A program made the translations under genes and the position numbers. A stretch of DNA of 64,000 bases, from the NCBI RefSeq assembly GCF_011684115.1, contig NZ_JAADJV010000003.1, forward strand, positions 495,711 through 559,710. Reading direction: 5' to 3'. Source of the DNA: Rahnella aceris. Lineage in GTDB: Bacteria; Pseudomonadota; Gammaproteobacteria; Enterobacterales; Enterobacteriaceae. Under the pieces are notes generated by a model. That model saw only the letters and a list, made by a program, of their open reading frames with translations, made no database searches and was not told where the DNA came from. The stretch's first letter is position 1. Each line of letters opens with the position of its first letter. Below are positions 43,780 to 52,729 of the stretch, piece by piece.

Positions 43780-45115
43780 TTCCTATTTTATTGGCCAGCC
43801 GCCAGTATTCTCTGCCGAACGCGATAAAGTACACCACATTAAAGACAATGATCAGATTCATAATACTTTGCAGTTGCGAGAACTTATCCCATCCCACCAG
43901 CAAGGTGATGACAGTCAGCAATTCGATGATAACGGTTAATACCAATACCCGCCGGGCCTGTTCTAATTGTTCCAGCAATGCCTGAAGCGAGGCAACAAAA
44001 GAGGTCATGAAAAACGTCGGTAACAGAATCAGTAAAATCTGGCTGCTGACATCCTGAATTATTCGGTCACCGGACAGAATTTTTATCAGACTCACTTCGG
44101 TGAAATAGACGCCGGAGGTCAGCAGAAGGTAAATAATGCAAATAAAGGCTAACCCACGGTGCAGCAATCGTTTTAATTCTTCTCCGCTGCTGATGGCCAG
44201 CCGCTGGTTAATTAATATCGCCAGCGCGGATCCGCAGGCCACGGCGGGGATGACAATAAACATCCGAATCTTGGTCACAATCAGAAAACCGGCGACATAT
44301 TGCTCACCCAGGGTGCCGATTAACGGGAATATCAGCAGAGAACTGAAAAACAGCACCACTAACGAGGCAAAAATGGGCATCCCAACCTGAAGCAAAAGCC
44401 CGCTGAGACGCGGAATAAATGCGCCGGGGCGGTCATCTTCCACATGGCGACCGGTACGCCATACCAGCCAAAGCGCGACCGGGATAAGCAGAGCAGAAGC
44501 CAGGGCGTTGGAAATAATAATCGAATTGAAGCCTAATCCATAAACCTGATAGCCGGTGTAGCAGATCAACGCATTCAGCACGATATACGCGATGACTAAC
44601 AGCATGCTTAGCGCGCTTTTTCCCTGCCCGCGCAATGCGCTGTTACACATCTCAAGCTGAATAAACGGCAGCATGGAAAGGAAATAGAGCGGTAATGCCG
44701 AGGAATAAAATGCATTGCCGGCGACCGGCAACAGGGTTTGCAAAAGAGGAGCGCAAAGCGCCGTCCCGCCGCTCAGCAGCGCCACAATCACGATGCCCAG
44801 TGTCGCCAGCAGGGAGGTCGCCGCCAGTACCTTTTGGCGGGACCACATATTCAGCGAACGGGCACTGAAAACCTGATTGGTGATAGCCAGGCATTCCAGA
44901 ATAGCCAGGAATAAGAAACTGAACGGCTGGAGCATCGAAAGCAAATAAATTGAACTGGTTTCTTTCCCGTGCCCCAGAATCGCGGTCTGAATGTTTTGCG
45001 AAAATGAGACGGCAATGGCCACCACGATCATCGGCCAGGCTAACTTCAGCAGGTCCGCGATATCTTTGCTCAGGCTGTTACGCCGTAGCAACGTCATCTC
45101 AGGTGAAGTATTCAT
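43763..45115 (-). CDS. MATE-family efflux transporter
   Basis: 450 residues, 12 predicted helices. MATE features: LLKLAWPMIVVAIAVSFSQNIQTAILGHGKETSS at the N-terminus, FLFLAILECLAITNQVFSARS, QLEMCNSALRGQGKSALSMLLVI, and a second-half repeat beginning near PIFASLVVLFFSSLLI. It is a cation-coupled exporter of the NorM type and is probably a second efflux route or self-resistance function for the cluster product. It overlaps its upstream neighbour by 4 bases. Confidence 0.85.
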   Translation of the reverse strand: MNTSPEMTLLRRNSLSKDIADLLKLAWPMIVVAIAVSFSQNIQTAILGHGKETSSIYLLSMLQPFSFLFLAILECLAITNQVFSARSLNMWSRQKVLAATSLLATLGIVIVALLSGGTALCAPLLQTLLPVAGNAFYSSALPLYFLSMLPFIQLEMCNSALRGQGKSALSMLLVIAYIVLNALICYTGYQVYGLGFNSIIISNALASALLIPVALWLVWRTGRHVEDDRPGAFIPRLSGLLLQVGMPIFASLVVLFFSSLLIFPLIGTLGEQYVAGFLIVTKIRMFIVIPAVACGSALAILINQRLAISSGEELKRLLHRGLAFICIIYLLLTSGVYFTEVSLIKILSGDRIIQDVSSQILLILLPTFFMTSFVASLQALLEQLEQARRVLVLTVIIELLTVITLLVGWDKFSQLQSIMNLIIVFNVVYFIAFGREYWRLANKIGSENVL

Positions 45116-45753
45116 ACTCTACGCTCCTGACGTGCTGGCAACACGGTTATGGCAGCGTCTGCGACCTTCCCGTACAGGCTGTAAATCATCATCGACAGGT
45201 AAGAAAGGCTGTGCGTCGAGCCTGATAAATAGCCATGCCCGCCCATCAGTTTTTCTGCCCGGTTGGTTAGCTCCGTAATCTGCCAGTGATCCGCTTCCGG
45301 GTCAGCATAGTCCTGCGCCGTAATGCGCATCTGCCACTGGAGCAAAAGTAAATCTGTCTGGTTGCTCAGATCGGCAAAATCCGCCTTCACTAACTGATGT
45401 CGGGTGGTTTTTATGCCAAAACTTTTTCGCGCGGATAAGTGCTTCCAGCTCACCGCCAGGATCTGGCTCAGGAGCCCCAGGCGCGCCGCAAAAGAAGCCA
45501 TCAGCGGGATCGGATCATCAGTGATGGTTTCTGTGCCGGTATGCTGCAAAGCAATCCCGAGTGACGCCAGAATACGATCAGACTCCGCGTGCTGCTCCGC
45601 GCAGGTTTCACCTTCTGCTGCCAGAATCTGATACCCGCCGCAAAATACGCCGCTGGCCGGGTTGGCCCATTTCTGCCGCATCTGCCGGAAGGCTTCTGCC
45701 GGCTCATGGTCCCTGAACAAAAAGTAAAGTCGGGTAAACTCTGCTTCACACAT
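45112..45753 (-). CDS. C-terminal-only acyl-CoA dehydrogenase homologue
   Basis: 213 residues from ATG 45753, overlapping the ACP gene by 8 bases (GGAG upstream). Only the C-terminal helical domain is recognisable: ARKSFGIKTTRHQLVKADFADLSNQTDLLLLQW and EKLMGGHGYLSGSTHSLSYLSMMIYSLYG, where GGHGYL is the conserved acyl-CoA dehydrogenase motif. The N-terminal and middle FAD domains and the catalytic Glu are absent. The gene is intact and coupled on both sides, so it looks like a purposeful short protein, perhaps a partner of the full-length enzymes at 24453 and 27931. Confidence 0.6.
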   Translation of the reverse strand: MCEAEFTRLYFLFRDHEPAEAFRQMRQKWANPASGVFCGGYQILAAEGETCAEQHAESDRILASLGIALQHTGTETITDDPIPLMASFAARLGLLSQILAVSWKHLSARKSFGIKTTRHQLVKADFADLSNQTDLLLLQWQMRITAQDYADPEADHWQITELTNRAEKLMGGHGYLSGSTHSLSYLSMMIYSLYGKVADAAITVLPARQERRV

Positions 45754-46006
45754 CAGAGCTCTCCAGTTGCAGATGCTGTTCAATCCATTGAATAAGTTTC
45801 CCGACAGTGGTGAAGGCATCCTGGTTGATTTGATCAGGTTCAAACATCAGGCCGGGGATCTTTTCTTCCAGCGTTAATAAGAACTGCACAAATAATACTG
45901 AATCGAGATCCAAATCTTCATTAAAATCCGTTTCCGGCGTGATGTTGATTTTTGCAGACATGACATCATTTAATGCATCATTAACGGCTGACAGAAGTTG
46001 TGACAT
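45746..46006 (-). CDS. Acyl carrier protein
   Basis: 86 residues, acidic. The pantetheine site is the Ser of DLDLDSVLFVQFLLTLEEKIPGLMF, close to the classical DSL motif. It overlaps the KAS III gene by 26 bases and the acyl-CoA dehydrogenase-like gene by 8 bases. It is the third discrete carrier of the cluster, and the one most like a standard ACP. Confidence 0.87.
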   Translation of the reverse strand: MSQLLSAVNDALNDVMSAKINITPETDFNEDLDLDSVLFVQFLLTLEEKIPGLMFEPDQINQDAFTTVGKLIQWIEQHLQLESSDV

Positions 46007-46940
46007 GGTTTACCTCATTATTTTCGTTTTTTTCAATCAGGATACAGGACATCGTTATCCCCATCCCCATAGCAACACAGAGAATTCTTTTACCTTCGAA
46101 GCTCTTTAATAAAGAAGACAAGTTAAATAAAATATCGGAGCAATAAGCGTGTCCATATCCTGATATATGCTCAGTAAAAAGCTCGCCCTTGAAGTTCAGT
46201 TTATCGGCAATTCTCCTGAGCATGGGTAAATCTATATTACCCGGAACAATCGCATCTATATGGTCAATCGTAAGGCTAAACTTATCCAGTACGTAAAGAT
46301 AGAAATCATAATAATCTTGTTCGAGTGAGGAGAAAAGTTCCCGCCGTCGGGCAGCCGGAAATTCTCTGTGATTATTATAAAATGAAGACAGATGCCGCAC
46401 GGCGGTTTGCTTGATTTGCCACGGTGAATGCCCCGCATTGAGGAGCATGGCAGCAGGAATTTCCGCCATAACACTATTATCAAGCTTATTAATATCACAG
46501 TGGAAAGCCTTTTCACCGGTGATGAGGATCATCGGCAACTGGCTTTTTATTACCCGGTTCTTTAATAAATGAATCGCCGACAAAGCCGATGCGCAATGAT
46601 TGAGACTAATTGTTAATTTTTCCCAATGCCCGATTCCACAACGGGCCGCTATCTCATCAAGCCAGCAGTCATCAAAAAAAGTATTATGCGTTTGCGTTTT
46701 TGCATAGACCAAATATCCCCGCCCCTTAGCGATATTCAGATTTTCATTCACCAGAGTTGAAAGGGTTTCGTGTAACATTTCTGTATGGCTACCAGAGAAC
46801 ATTCCCACTGTGTGCAGAGAGTAATAACGTTCAAGTACCTTACGCGCGCCTGTTTTTAAATTATGAGATGATTCAAGCGTACTTAATGGCCTTAAAGAGA
46901 TACGACCAGGCAACCAGCATAAATCATTAAGTGGCAACAT
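45981..46940 (-). CDS. KAS III-like protein with altered active site
   Basis: 319 residues. Nucleophile Cys116 is present (ISLNHCASALSAIHLL) and the GYGHAYCSD segment gives His264 at the Asn position, but the normal catalytic His motif reads IVPGNIDLPM, with Gly at position 234 in place of His. It may still transfer acyl groups but should be poor at decarboxylative condensation. First gene of the second leftward operon (KAS III, ACP, dehydrogenase-like, MATE, hydrolase); base composition is more AT-rich than in the rightward operon. Confidence 0.72.
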   Translation of the reverse strand: MLPLNDLCWLPGRISLRPLSTLESSHNLKTGARKVLERYYSLHTVGMFSGSHTEMLHETLSTLVNENLNIAKGRGYLVYAKTQTHNTFFDDCWLDEIAARCGIGHWEKLTISLNHCASALSAIHLLKNRVIKSQLPMILITGEKAFHCDINKLDNSVMAEIPAAMLLNAGHSPWQIKQTAVRHLSSFYNNHREFPAARRRELFSSLEQDYYDFYLYVLDKFSLTIDHIDAIVPGNIDLPMLRRIADKLNFKGELFTEHISGYGHAYCSDILFNLSSLLKSFEGKRILCVAMGMGITMSCILIEKNENNEVNHVTTSVSR

Positions 46941-46978
46941 ATATTCTCACAGGGAATTATTTTAGAGTTATTATAAAC

Positions 46979-46994
46979 GCAGTCCATAATCCCA
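46979..46994 (-). promoter_or_regulatory. Possible weak sigma-54 promoter of the second leftward operon
   Basis: The minus strand has GG-N10-GC with TGC at -12 (GGGATTATGGACTGC), about 40 bases before the start codon. Only 5 consensus positions match, so this is a guess supported mainly by the inverted repeat upstream at 47039. Confidence 0.3.
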
Positions 46995-47038
46995 GAAAAA
47001 AAACGTCTTTTTTGCCTGCAATTGCTTAAAGGGCAGGA

Positions 47039-47068
47039 ATTCCCATTTTTGAATCCCAAAAATGGAAT
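47039..47068. promoter_or_regulatory. Inverted repeat related to the palindrome at 41950
   Basis: Arm ATTCCCATTTTTG (47039-47051) and arm CCAAAAATGGAAT (47056-47068) form an inverted repeat with a one-base bulge around 4 bases. The arm GGGA/TCCC half-sites match those upstream of the export operon. Confidence 0.5.
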
Positions 47069-47121
47069 GTTATGAGTGTTCAGGAGGGAAAATCGGAAAG
47101 AACAGCGTACAAACGGAGCTG

Positions 47122-48924
47122 TTATAGCTGTACAAAGTGACCGTTGCTGACTTCGCGGTAATGACGCACCGGCGGCTGATAAGTGGCTGAGCGCAGCGGG
47201 CTGGCAAGCTCTTCCGGTACCACGGGACGTGTGCGGTGAACATCCGGGTCGGGCACCGGCACGGCGGCCAGCAGTTTGCGGGTATAGGCGTGTTGCGGGT
47301 TTTCGAAGATATCGGCACGCGAACCGATTTCGACGATTTCGCCCAGATACATCACCGCCACACGGTGACTGATGCGCTCGACCACCGCCATATCGTGCGA
47401 AATAAACAGATACGCCAGCCCGAGTTCCTGTTGCAGATCGAGCATCAGATTAATCACCTGCGCTTTGACTGACACATCCAGCGCCGACACGGCTTCATCA
47501 GCAATGATCATTTTCGGCTCCAGCGCCAGTGCGCGGGCAATACAGATACGCTGCCGCTGACCGCCGGAAAACTGGTGCGGAAAGCGCGTCGCCATATTGC
47601 TTTGCAAGCCGACCTGTTCCAGCAGTTGCGCCACGCGAATGCTGGCGCTGGCGGCATCATGCAAGCCGAGGCTTATCATCGGTTCGGCAATCGCCTGACC
47701 AATGCGCATTCTCGGGTTCAGGCTTTCATACGGATCCTGAAAAATCATCTGCGCCTGGGTGCGGATATCCGCCAGCCGTGCGCTGTCAGCCCGGCGGATA
47801 TCCTGCCCGCGGATCAGCACATCACCGGAAGTCGCTTCCGTGAGACGTAAAATCGTGCGTCCGGTGGTAGATTTCCCGCAGCCGGATTCCCCCACCAGTG
47901 ACAGCGTTTCGCCCGGTTGCAGGCTGAATGACAGATCCTCCACCGCATGCACACGGGCAGAAACACGGCGCAGCAGACCGGATCTGACATCAAAGCGCGT
48001 CACCAGATTTTTAACCTCCAGCACCGGCTGACCGGTGCGCAGCGTATCGACAGACTCCGCCACCGGCAGCACTTCGCCGGTTTGGCTGTCGGTCAGCGGG
48101 AAGCGTTTCGGCAGCGCCACGCCGTTCATCGCGCCCAGTCGCGGCACCGCCGACAGCAGCGCGCGCGTATAAGGATGTGTGGGATGATGGAAGATTTCCC
48201 GCGTGGTTGCCTGTTCCACGGCTTCGCCACGGTGCATCACCAGCGTGCGATCCGCCACTTCCGCCACCACGCCCATATCATGGGTGATGAACAGCACGGA
48301 CATGCCCTCTTCTTCCTGCAAGGATTTGATCAGCGCCAGAATTTGCGCCTGAATGGTGACATCCAGTGCCGTTGTCGGTTCATCCGCAATCAGCAAACGC
48401 GGATTACAGGCCAGCGCGATAGCAATCACCACGCGCTGACGCATGCCGCCGGAAAAACTCAGCGGATATTCATTGAGTCGTGCGGTGGCCGCCGGAATAC
48501 GTACTTTCTCCAGCAACCGGACGGCTTCGGCGCGCGCGGTTTTATCGTCCATGCCGCGATGGCGTTTGAGCACTTCGGTGATTTGCACGCCGATTTTCAG
48601 CACCGGATTCAGGCTGGTCATCGGCTCCTGAAAAATCATGCCGATGCGGTTGCCGCGAATGCTTTGCATCTGCGAACGGTTGAGACTCAGTAAATCCTGA
48701 CCGTCAAACCGGATGTTGCCGGAATAACGGGTCTGCTTTTCATCCAGCAAACGCATGACGGACATCGCCGTCACACTTTTACCCGAACCGGATTCGCCCA
48801 CCAGCGCCAGCGTTTCTTTCGGGCCAATCGAGAACGAAAGGTCCCGCACCACATTCAGCCATTCGCCGCCCACGGAAAACGCGGTATTCAGTTTATCGAC
48901 CTGTAAAACCGGGGGTTGCATCAT
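47122..48924 (-). CDS. Dipeptide/oligopeptide ABC transporter, fused dual ATPase (GsiA/DppDF-like)
   Basis: 600 residues with two nucleotide-binding domains. Domain 1: GESGSGKSVTAMSV, LSFSGGMRQRVVIAIAL, LLIADEPTTALDV. Domain 2: GESGCGKSTTGRTIL, FSGGQRQRICIARAL, MIIADEAVSALDVS. Each has the C-terminal oligopeptide-ABC tail (HPTHPYTRALLSAVP; NPQHAYTRKLLAAVP). It energises import through the two permeases upstream. Start at 48924, overlapping the permease stop as TGATG. Confidence 0.9.
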   Translation of the reverse strand: MMQPPVLQVDKLNTAFSVGGEWLNVVRDLSFSIGPKETLALVGESGSGKSVTAMSVMRLLDEKQTRYSGNIRFDGQDLLSLNRSQMQSIRGNRIGMIFQEPMTSLNPVLKIGVQITEVLKRHRGMDDKTARAEAVRLLEKVRIPAATARLNEYPLSFSGGMRQRVVIAIALACNPRLLIADEPTTALDVTIQAQILALIKSLQEEEGMSVLFITHDMGVVAEVADRTLVMHRGEAVEQATTREIFHHPTHPYTRALLSAVPRLGAMNGVALPKRFPLTDSQTGEVLPVAESVDTLRTGQPVLEVKNLVTRFDVRSGLLRRVSARVHAVEDLSFSLQPGETLSLVGESGCGKSTTGRTILRLTEATSGDVLIRGQDIRRADSARLADIRTQAQMIFQDPYESLNPRMRIGQAIAEPMISLGLHDAASASIRVAQLLEQVGLQSNMATRFPHQFSGGQRQRICIARALALEPKMIIADEAVSALDVSVKAQVINLMLDLQQELGLAYLFISHDMAVVERISHRVAVMYLGEIVEIGSRADIFENPQHAYTRKLLAAVPVPDPDVHRTRPVVPEELASPLRSATYQPPVRHYREVSNGHFVQL

Positions 48925-49841
48925 CAATCTTTATTCCGCGGGTTGAGGATATCGCGCAGGGCGTCACCCACTAAGTTGATGGCGACGATCAGTACCAGCA
49001 GCGTGACGCCGGGGAAGAAGCTTATCCAGTAATCGCCGGACATCAGGTAATCAAAACCGTTGGCAATCAGCAGGCCGAGCGAAGGCTCGGTCACCGGCAA
49101 ACCGATGCCAAGAAACGACAGCGTGGCTTCGAGCATAATGGCGTAAGCAATACGCATGGTCGCCACCACAATCAGCGGCGGCAGGCAGTTGGGCAGAATA
49201 TGGCGGAACAGAATGCGCGGACTGGAAAGCGCCATGCTGCGCGCAGCGTCCACGTAACTGCGGCGACGTTCCAGCAGCGCCGAGCCGCGAATGGTGCGTG
49301 CGTAATACGCCCATTGCGTGACCACCAGCGCCAGTATGATTTTATCGACACCCTGCCCGAGTGCCGCCAGCAAAATCAGCGCAATCAGGATCGGCGGGAA
49401 GCTGAGCTGGATATCGACAATACGCATGATCAGCGCGTCCGTTTTGCCACCAACGTAAGCGCTGATCAGCCCCAGTGCTGCGCCAATGGTCAGCGCAATC
49501 ATCGCGCTGGAGACACCCACCAGCAGACTGGTTCGCGTGCCGTACAAAATCGCGCTCAGCAAATCGCGCCCCTGATCGTCAGTGCCCAGCCAGTAAATCA
49601 TGCCACTCATACTGGTGGTGCACGGTTTCAGGCGGCCATCCATGATGTCGAGCTGCGATAAATCGTACGGATTTTGTGGCGAGATCCACGGCGCCAGCAC
49701 CGCCAGCACAATGGCGATACCTAAAATGATCAGACCGCATAAGGAGAATTTGTTGCGCAGCAGCGCACGCACGGTGTGGTAAAACGCGGAATGCGGTTTG
49801 CCCTGAACAGCGCTGCGCGAATGTACGGAATCAGACGCCAT
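48924..49841 (-). CDS. Peptide-type ABC transporter permease (DppC-like)
   Basis: 305 residues, N-terminal OppC-type extension, six helices. The EAA-type loop is ALSSPRILFRHILPNCLPPLIV. The DppC-specific GTDDQGRDLLSAILYGTRTSLLVG motif is complete. It pairs with the DppB-like permease encoded immediately upstream (1-base overlap). Confidence 0.9.
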   Translation of the reverse strand: MASDSVHSRSAVQGKPHSAFYHTVRALLRNKFSLCGLIILGIAIVLAVLAPWISPQNPYDLSQLDIMDGRLKPCTTSMSGMIYWLGTDDQGRDLLSAILYGTRTSLLVGVSSAMIALTIGAALGLISAYVGGKTDALIMRIVDIQLSFPPILIALILLAALGQGVDKIILALVVTQWAYYARTIRGSALLERRRSYVDAARSMALSSPRILFRHILPNCLPPLIVVATMRIAYAIMLEATLSFLGIGLPVTEPSLGLLIANGFDYLMSGDYWISFFPGVTLLVLIVAINLVGDALRDILNPRNKD

Positions 49842-50815
49842 CAGTTTTCGCCCCCCAGCCGGACGCGCGGATCCACCAGCACATACAGCACATCCACCAG
49901 CAGATTAATCAGGCTGAACATCACCACGGTGATCATCAGATACGCCAGGATCACCGGCCGGTCGAGTACGGCGATAGAATCGATGATCAGCTTGCCCATG
50001 CCCGGCCAGGCGTAAATGGTTTCAGTGACTACTGCGAAAGCAATCAGCGAACCCAGCTCAAGGCCGATGACGGTAATCAGCGGGATCAGGGTGTTTTTCA
50101 ATACGTGAACCAGCACGATGCGGCTTTCCGATAAACCCTTGGCGCGGGCGAAACGGATGAAGTCCTGTTGCAGGCATTCGAGCACACCCGCGCGGGTCAG
50201 ACGGATAATCAGCGAGATTTTAAACAGCGCCAGATTCAGGGCGGGCAGGATCAGATGCGCGAGACCGTCGGCGGTAAACAGACTGACGGGGACGCCGAAA
50301 ATGTCTACCGTGGCACCGCGCCCGGAGGCCGGAAGCACGCCGAGTTTGACGCTGAACAGCATGATCATCATCAGGCCAATCCAGAACGTCGGCAGGCTGA
50401 AGCCTAAAATTGAGACGGTCATGATCGACTTCGATAACCAGCCGTCAGGGCGCAGACCGGCGTATACGCCGAGCGGAATGCCGGTCACCAGCGCCAGCAC
50501 AAACGCCACCAGCGCCAGTTCAAGCGTGGCGGGCATACGCTGGAAAATCAGGTGCAGCGCGGGCTGATTGTAGATGAAGGAGTTACCCATATCGCCATGC
50601 AGGGCATTGACCACGAACAGGCCATACTGCTCCCACACCGGTTTATCGAGGCCAAAAGACTGGATCACACTCAGGCGTTCAGCAGGCGTCGCGGTCGTGC
50701 TGAGCAGCAGGTCAACCGGATTGCCGACCAGATACACGCCGCCGAAAACCAGCAATGACATCACCAGCAGCGTCAGCAACGTTTGCCCGAAACGCCCGAG
50801 CAGGTAACGGCTCAT
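49841..50815 (-). CDS. Peptide-type ABC transporter permease (DppB-like)
   Basis: 324 residues, six helices. N-terminal LLGRFGQTLLTLLVMSLLVFG, loop segment RFARAKGLSESRIVLVHVLKNTLIPLITVIGLELGSLI and C-terminal YVLVDPRVRLGG are all typical of DppB/OppB. Start ATG overlaps the stop of the nucleoside hydrolase gene by 4 bases, so the transporter and hydrolases are made from one mRNA. Confidence 0.9.
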   Translation of the reverse strand: MSRYLLGRFGQTLLTLLVMSLLVFGGVYLVGNPVDLLLSTTATPAERLSVIQSFGLDKPVWEQYGLFVVNALHGDMGNSFIYNQPALHLIFQRMPATLELALVAFVLALVTGIPLGVYAGLRPDGWLSKSIMTVSILGFSLPTFWIGLMMIMLFSVKLGVLPASGRGATVDIFGVPVSLFTADGLAHLILPALNLALFKISLIIRLTRAGVLECLQQDFIRFARAKGLSESRIVLVHVLKNTLIPLITVIGLELGSLIAFAVVTETIYAWPGMGKLIIDSIAVLDRPVILAYLMITVVMFSLINLLVDVLYVLVDPRVRLGGEN

Positions 50816-51774
50816 GCGTTTGCGTCGCCATCGCGGCTGCCGTATCGCGAGAAAACACGGCGCAGCAGACTGAAAAAGCCGTATTCATCCACTTTCTGCA
50901 TGACCGTGGCGTTAGGCGGCGTCGACAGTTTGCTCCAGAAATCCGCGTAGGTATATCCGGCGGTAGTACCGGAAACCGCTACGCCCACGCGCGCGGGCTG
51001 GCCTTCAAACAGGCCTGGCTGCAACAACCACGCGACGGTGGTGGCGTCATGCACCGGCCCGCCTTCGCGGCCAAACCGGTTGAGATCACTGCGGTCAAAC
51101 GCATTAAGTAAAGCAGAAGTAGATTCGCCCGGCAGGCCGCCATCCTGTTTTAATGCTTCAATATCATCTGCGCTGATCAGCGCCTGAAAAGTCATATCTA
51201 GCGGCATGATGATCAATGGCACGCCGCTGTTAAACACTTTTTCGGCGGCATGCGGATCGGCATAGACGTTAAATTCAGCCCACGGCACGCGATGGCCGAG
51301 GGCGGTAAAGGCGCAGCTCATGGTGACGATCTGTTTAATGCCACGCGCGACGTCCGGGTGCATTCCCAGCGCCAGCGCAATATTGGTCATCGGACCGATG
51401 ACGCACAAGGTGATCGGTGAGTTCTCTCCGGCGGCCTGTCGTAATGTCCGCACCAGAAAATCCACCGCGTGTCCGGCCTGCGGTTGCAGTTCCGTGTCTG
51501 GCACCAGTTCATTTTTGAACGCGCCAATGTGTGCGTATTTGCCATAAACCTGTTCACGCACCAGCGGACCGGGTGCGCCGGCATAAACGGGCGTAGCGGT
51601 CCTGCCAGACAACGCAACAATTTTGCAGGCATTGCGCACGGTGTCTTGCAGCGCCACGTTGCCAGCGACAACGGTCACACCAAGCACATCCAGTTCCGGC
51701 GAGGCCAGCGCCAGCCACAACGCGATGGCGTCATCCACGCCAGGATCGGTATCGATAATGATGCGCTGGCTCAT
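50812..51774 (-). CDS. Inosine-uridine nucleoside hydrolase family protein 1
   Basis: 320 residues from ATG 51774. Calcium-binding Asp cluster IIIDTDPGVDDAIAL at the N-terminus, central VIGPMTNIALALG, EFNVYADPHAAEKVF and C-terminal GPVHDATTVAWLL with the catalytic-site His-Asp. It hydrolyses the N-glycosidic bond of ribonucleosides or related N-ribosides. The codons up to 51858 lie outside the family domain. Confidence 0.88.
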   Translation of the reverse strand: MSQRIIIDTDPGVDDAIALWLALASPELDVLGVTVVAGNVALQDTVRNACKIVALSGRTATPVYAGAPGPLVREQVYGKYAHIGAFKNELVPDTELQPQAGHAVDFLVRTLRQAAGENSPITLCVIGPMTNIALALGMHPDVARGIKQIVTMSCAFTALGHRVPWAEFNVYADPHAAEKVFNSGVPLIIMPLDMTFQALISADDIEALKQDGGLPGESTSALLNAFDRSDLNRFGREGGPVHDATTVAWLLQPGLFEGQPARVGVAVSGTTAGYTYADFWSKLSTPPNATVMQKVDEYGFFSLLRRVFSRYGSRDGDANA

Positions 51775-51778
51775 AATT

Positions 51779-52729
51779 TTATTTCCCGGCATAACGTGAA
51801 AGCAGTTCGTAAAACAGCGCGAAGACTTTGTCGGCCTCTGCGTGCGTGACGATATCAACGTTGGGTGTCAGTCCCGACTTGCCATACCAGTCAGCGACGG
51901 TTTGCCCCATACACAACTCGCTGTCGTGTTCGACAAACACCCGCGCTTTTTCGGTGCTGAACAGTTCCGGCGCCAGTACGTAAGCAATCACCAGCGGGTC
52001 GTGTAGCGGCCCGCCGCGTGAACCGTAGCGGCGCACGTCGTTGCGATCCCAGAACGCCATTAATTCGCCCAACTGAACGGAGATCCGCCCGGAGACTTTG
52101 ATAAATTTCGCCACATGTTCCGGCGTCAGAATCACCTGATGCGTGGCATCGAGCGGTAAAACCGTGATGTTCAGATCCGAGGAAAACACAATATGCGCGG
52201 CATGGGGATCGGCGAGCATATTGAATTCAGAGGTCATGGTGCGGTTACCGGCTTCGCGATACGCACCGCCCATCAGCACCACGCGACCAATACCCTCAGT
52301 GATCCCAGGTTTCATGCGCAGCGCCGTTGCCAGATTGGTCAGTGGCCCGAGCACGCACAGCGTCAGTGGCTGATTATGTTCAATCGCCTGCTCACAGCGG
52401 CTGATCAGAAAGTTAACGGCATGAACGGCGTCAGCCTGTTTTTGTGGCGCGGGAAAGGTGGTATTACCCAGACCGTTTTCGCCGTGAAACTGGCCGTGGA
52501 TCGGCGCGCGCAGCAGCGGCTGATGACAACCGGCAAACACCGGGATATCCAGCCGGTAACCCAGCTCGGTAATTTGCAGCGCATTACGTGTGGTATTCGC
52601 CAGCGGCTGATTGCCACACACGGTGCAAATGCCGAGAATGTTCAGTTGCGGCGCGACGAACGCGCTGAGCAGTGCAATGGCGTCGTCAATGCCCGGATCG
52701 CAGTCAATGATCACCGGCAGGGTTTTCAC
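51779..52729 (-). CDS. Inosine-uridine nucleoside hydrolase family protein 2
   Basis: 316 residues. [47 protein letters not shown] and [13 protein letters not shown] give a complete active site. It is diverged from the neighbour at 50812, so two different substrates are likely. It overlaps the aldolase gene by 4 bases. Confidence 0.88.
   Translation of the reverse strand: MKTLPVIIDCDPGIDDAIALLSAFVAPQLNILGICTVCGNQPLANTTRNALQITELGYRLDIPVFAGCHQPLLRAPIHGQFHGENGLGNTTFPAPQKQADAVHAVNFLISRCEQAIEHNQPLTLCVLGPLTNLATALRMKPGITEGIGRVVLMGGAYREAGNRTMTSEFNMLADPHAAHIVFSSDLNITVLPLDATHQVILTPEHVAKFIKVSGRISVQLGELMAFWDRNDVRRYGSRGGPLHDPLVIAYVLAPELFSTEKARVFVEHDSELCMGQTVADWYGKSGLTPNVDIVTHAEADKVFALFYELLSRYAGK

Noticed and set aside
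47947..48693. 248-codon frame, His/Arg/Gln-rich, plus strand
   Set aside because: Antisense shadow of the dual ATPase; composition typical of antisense translation.
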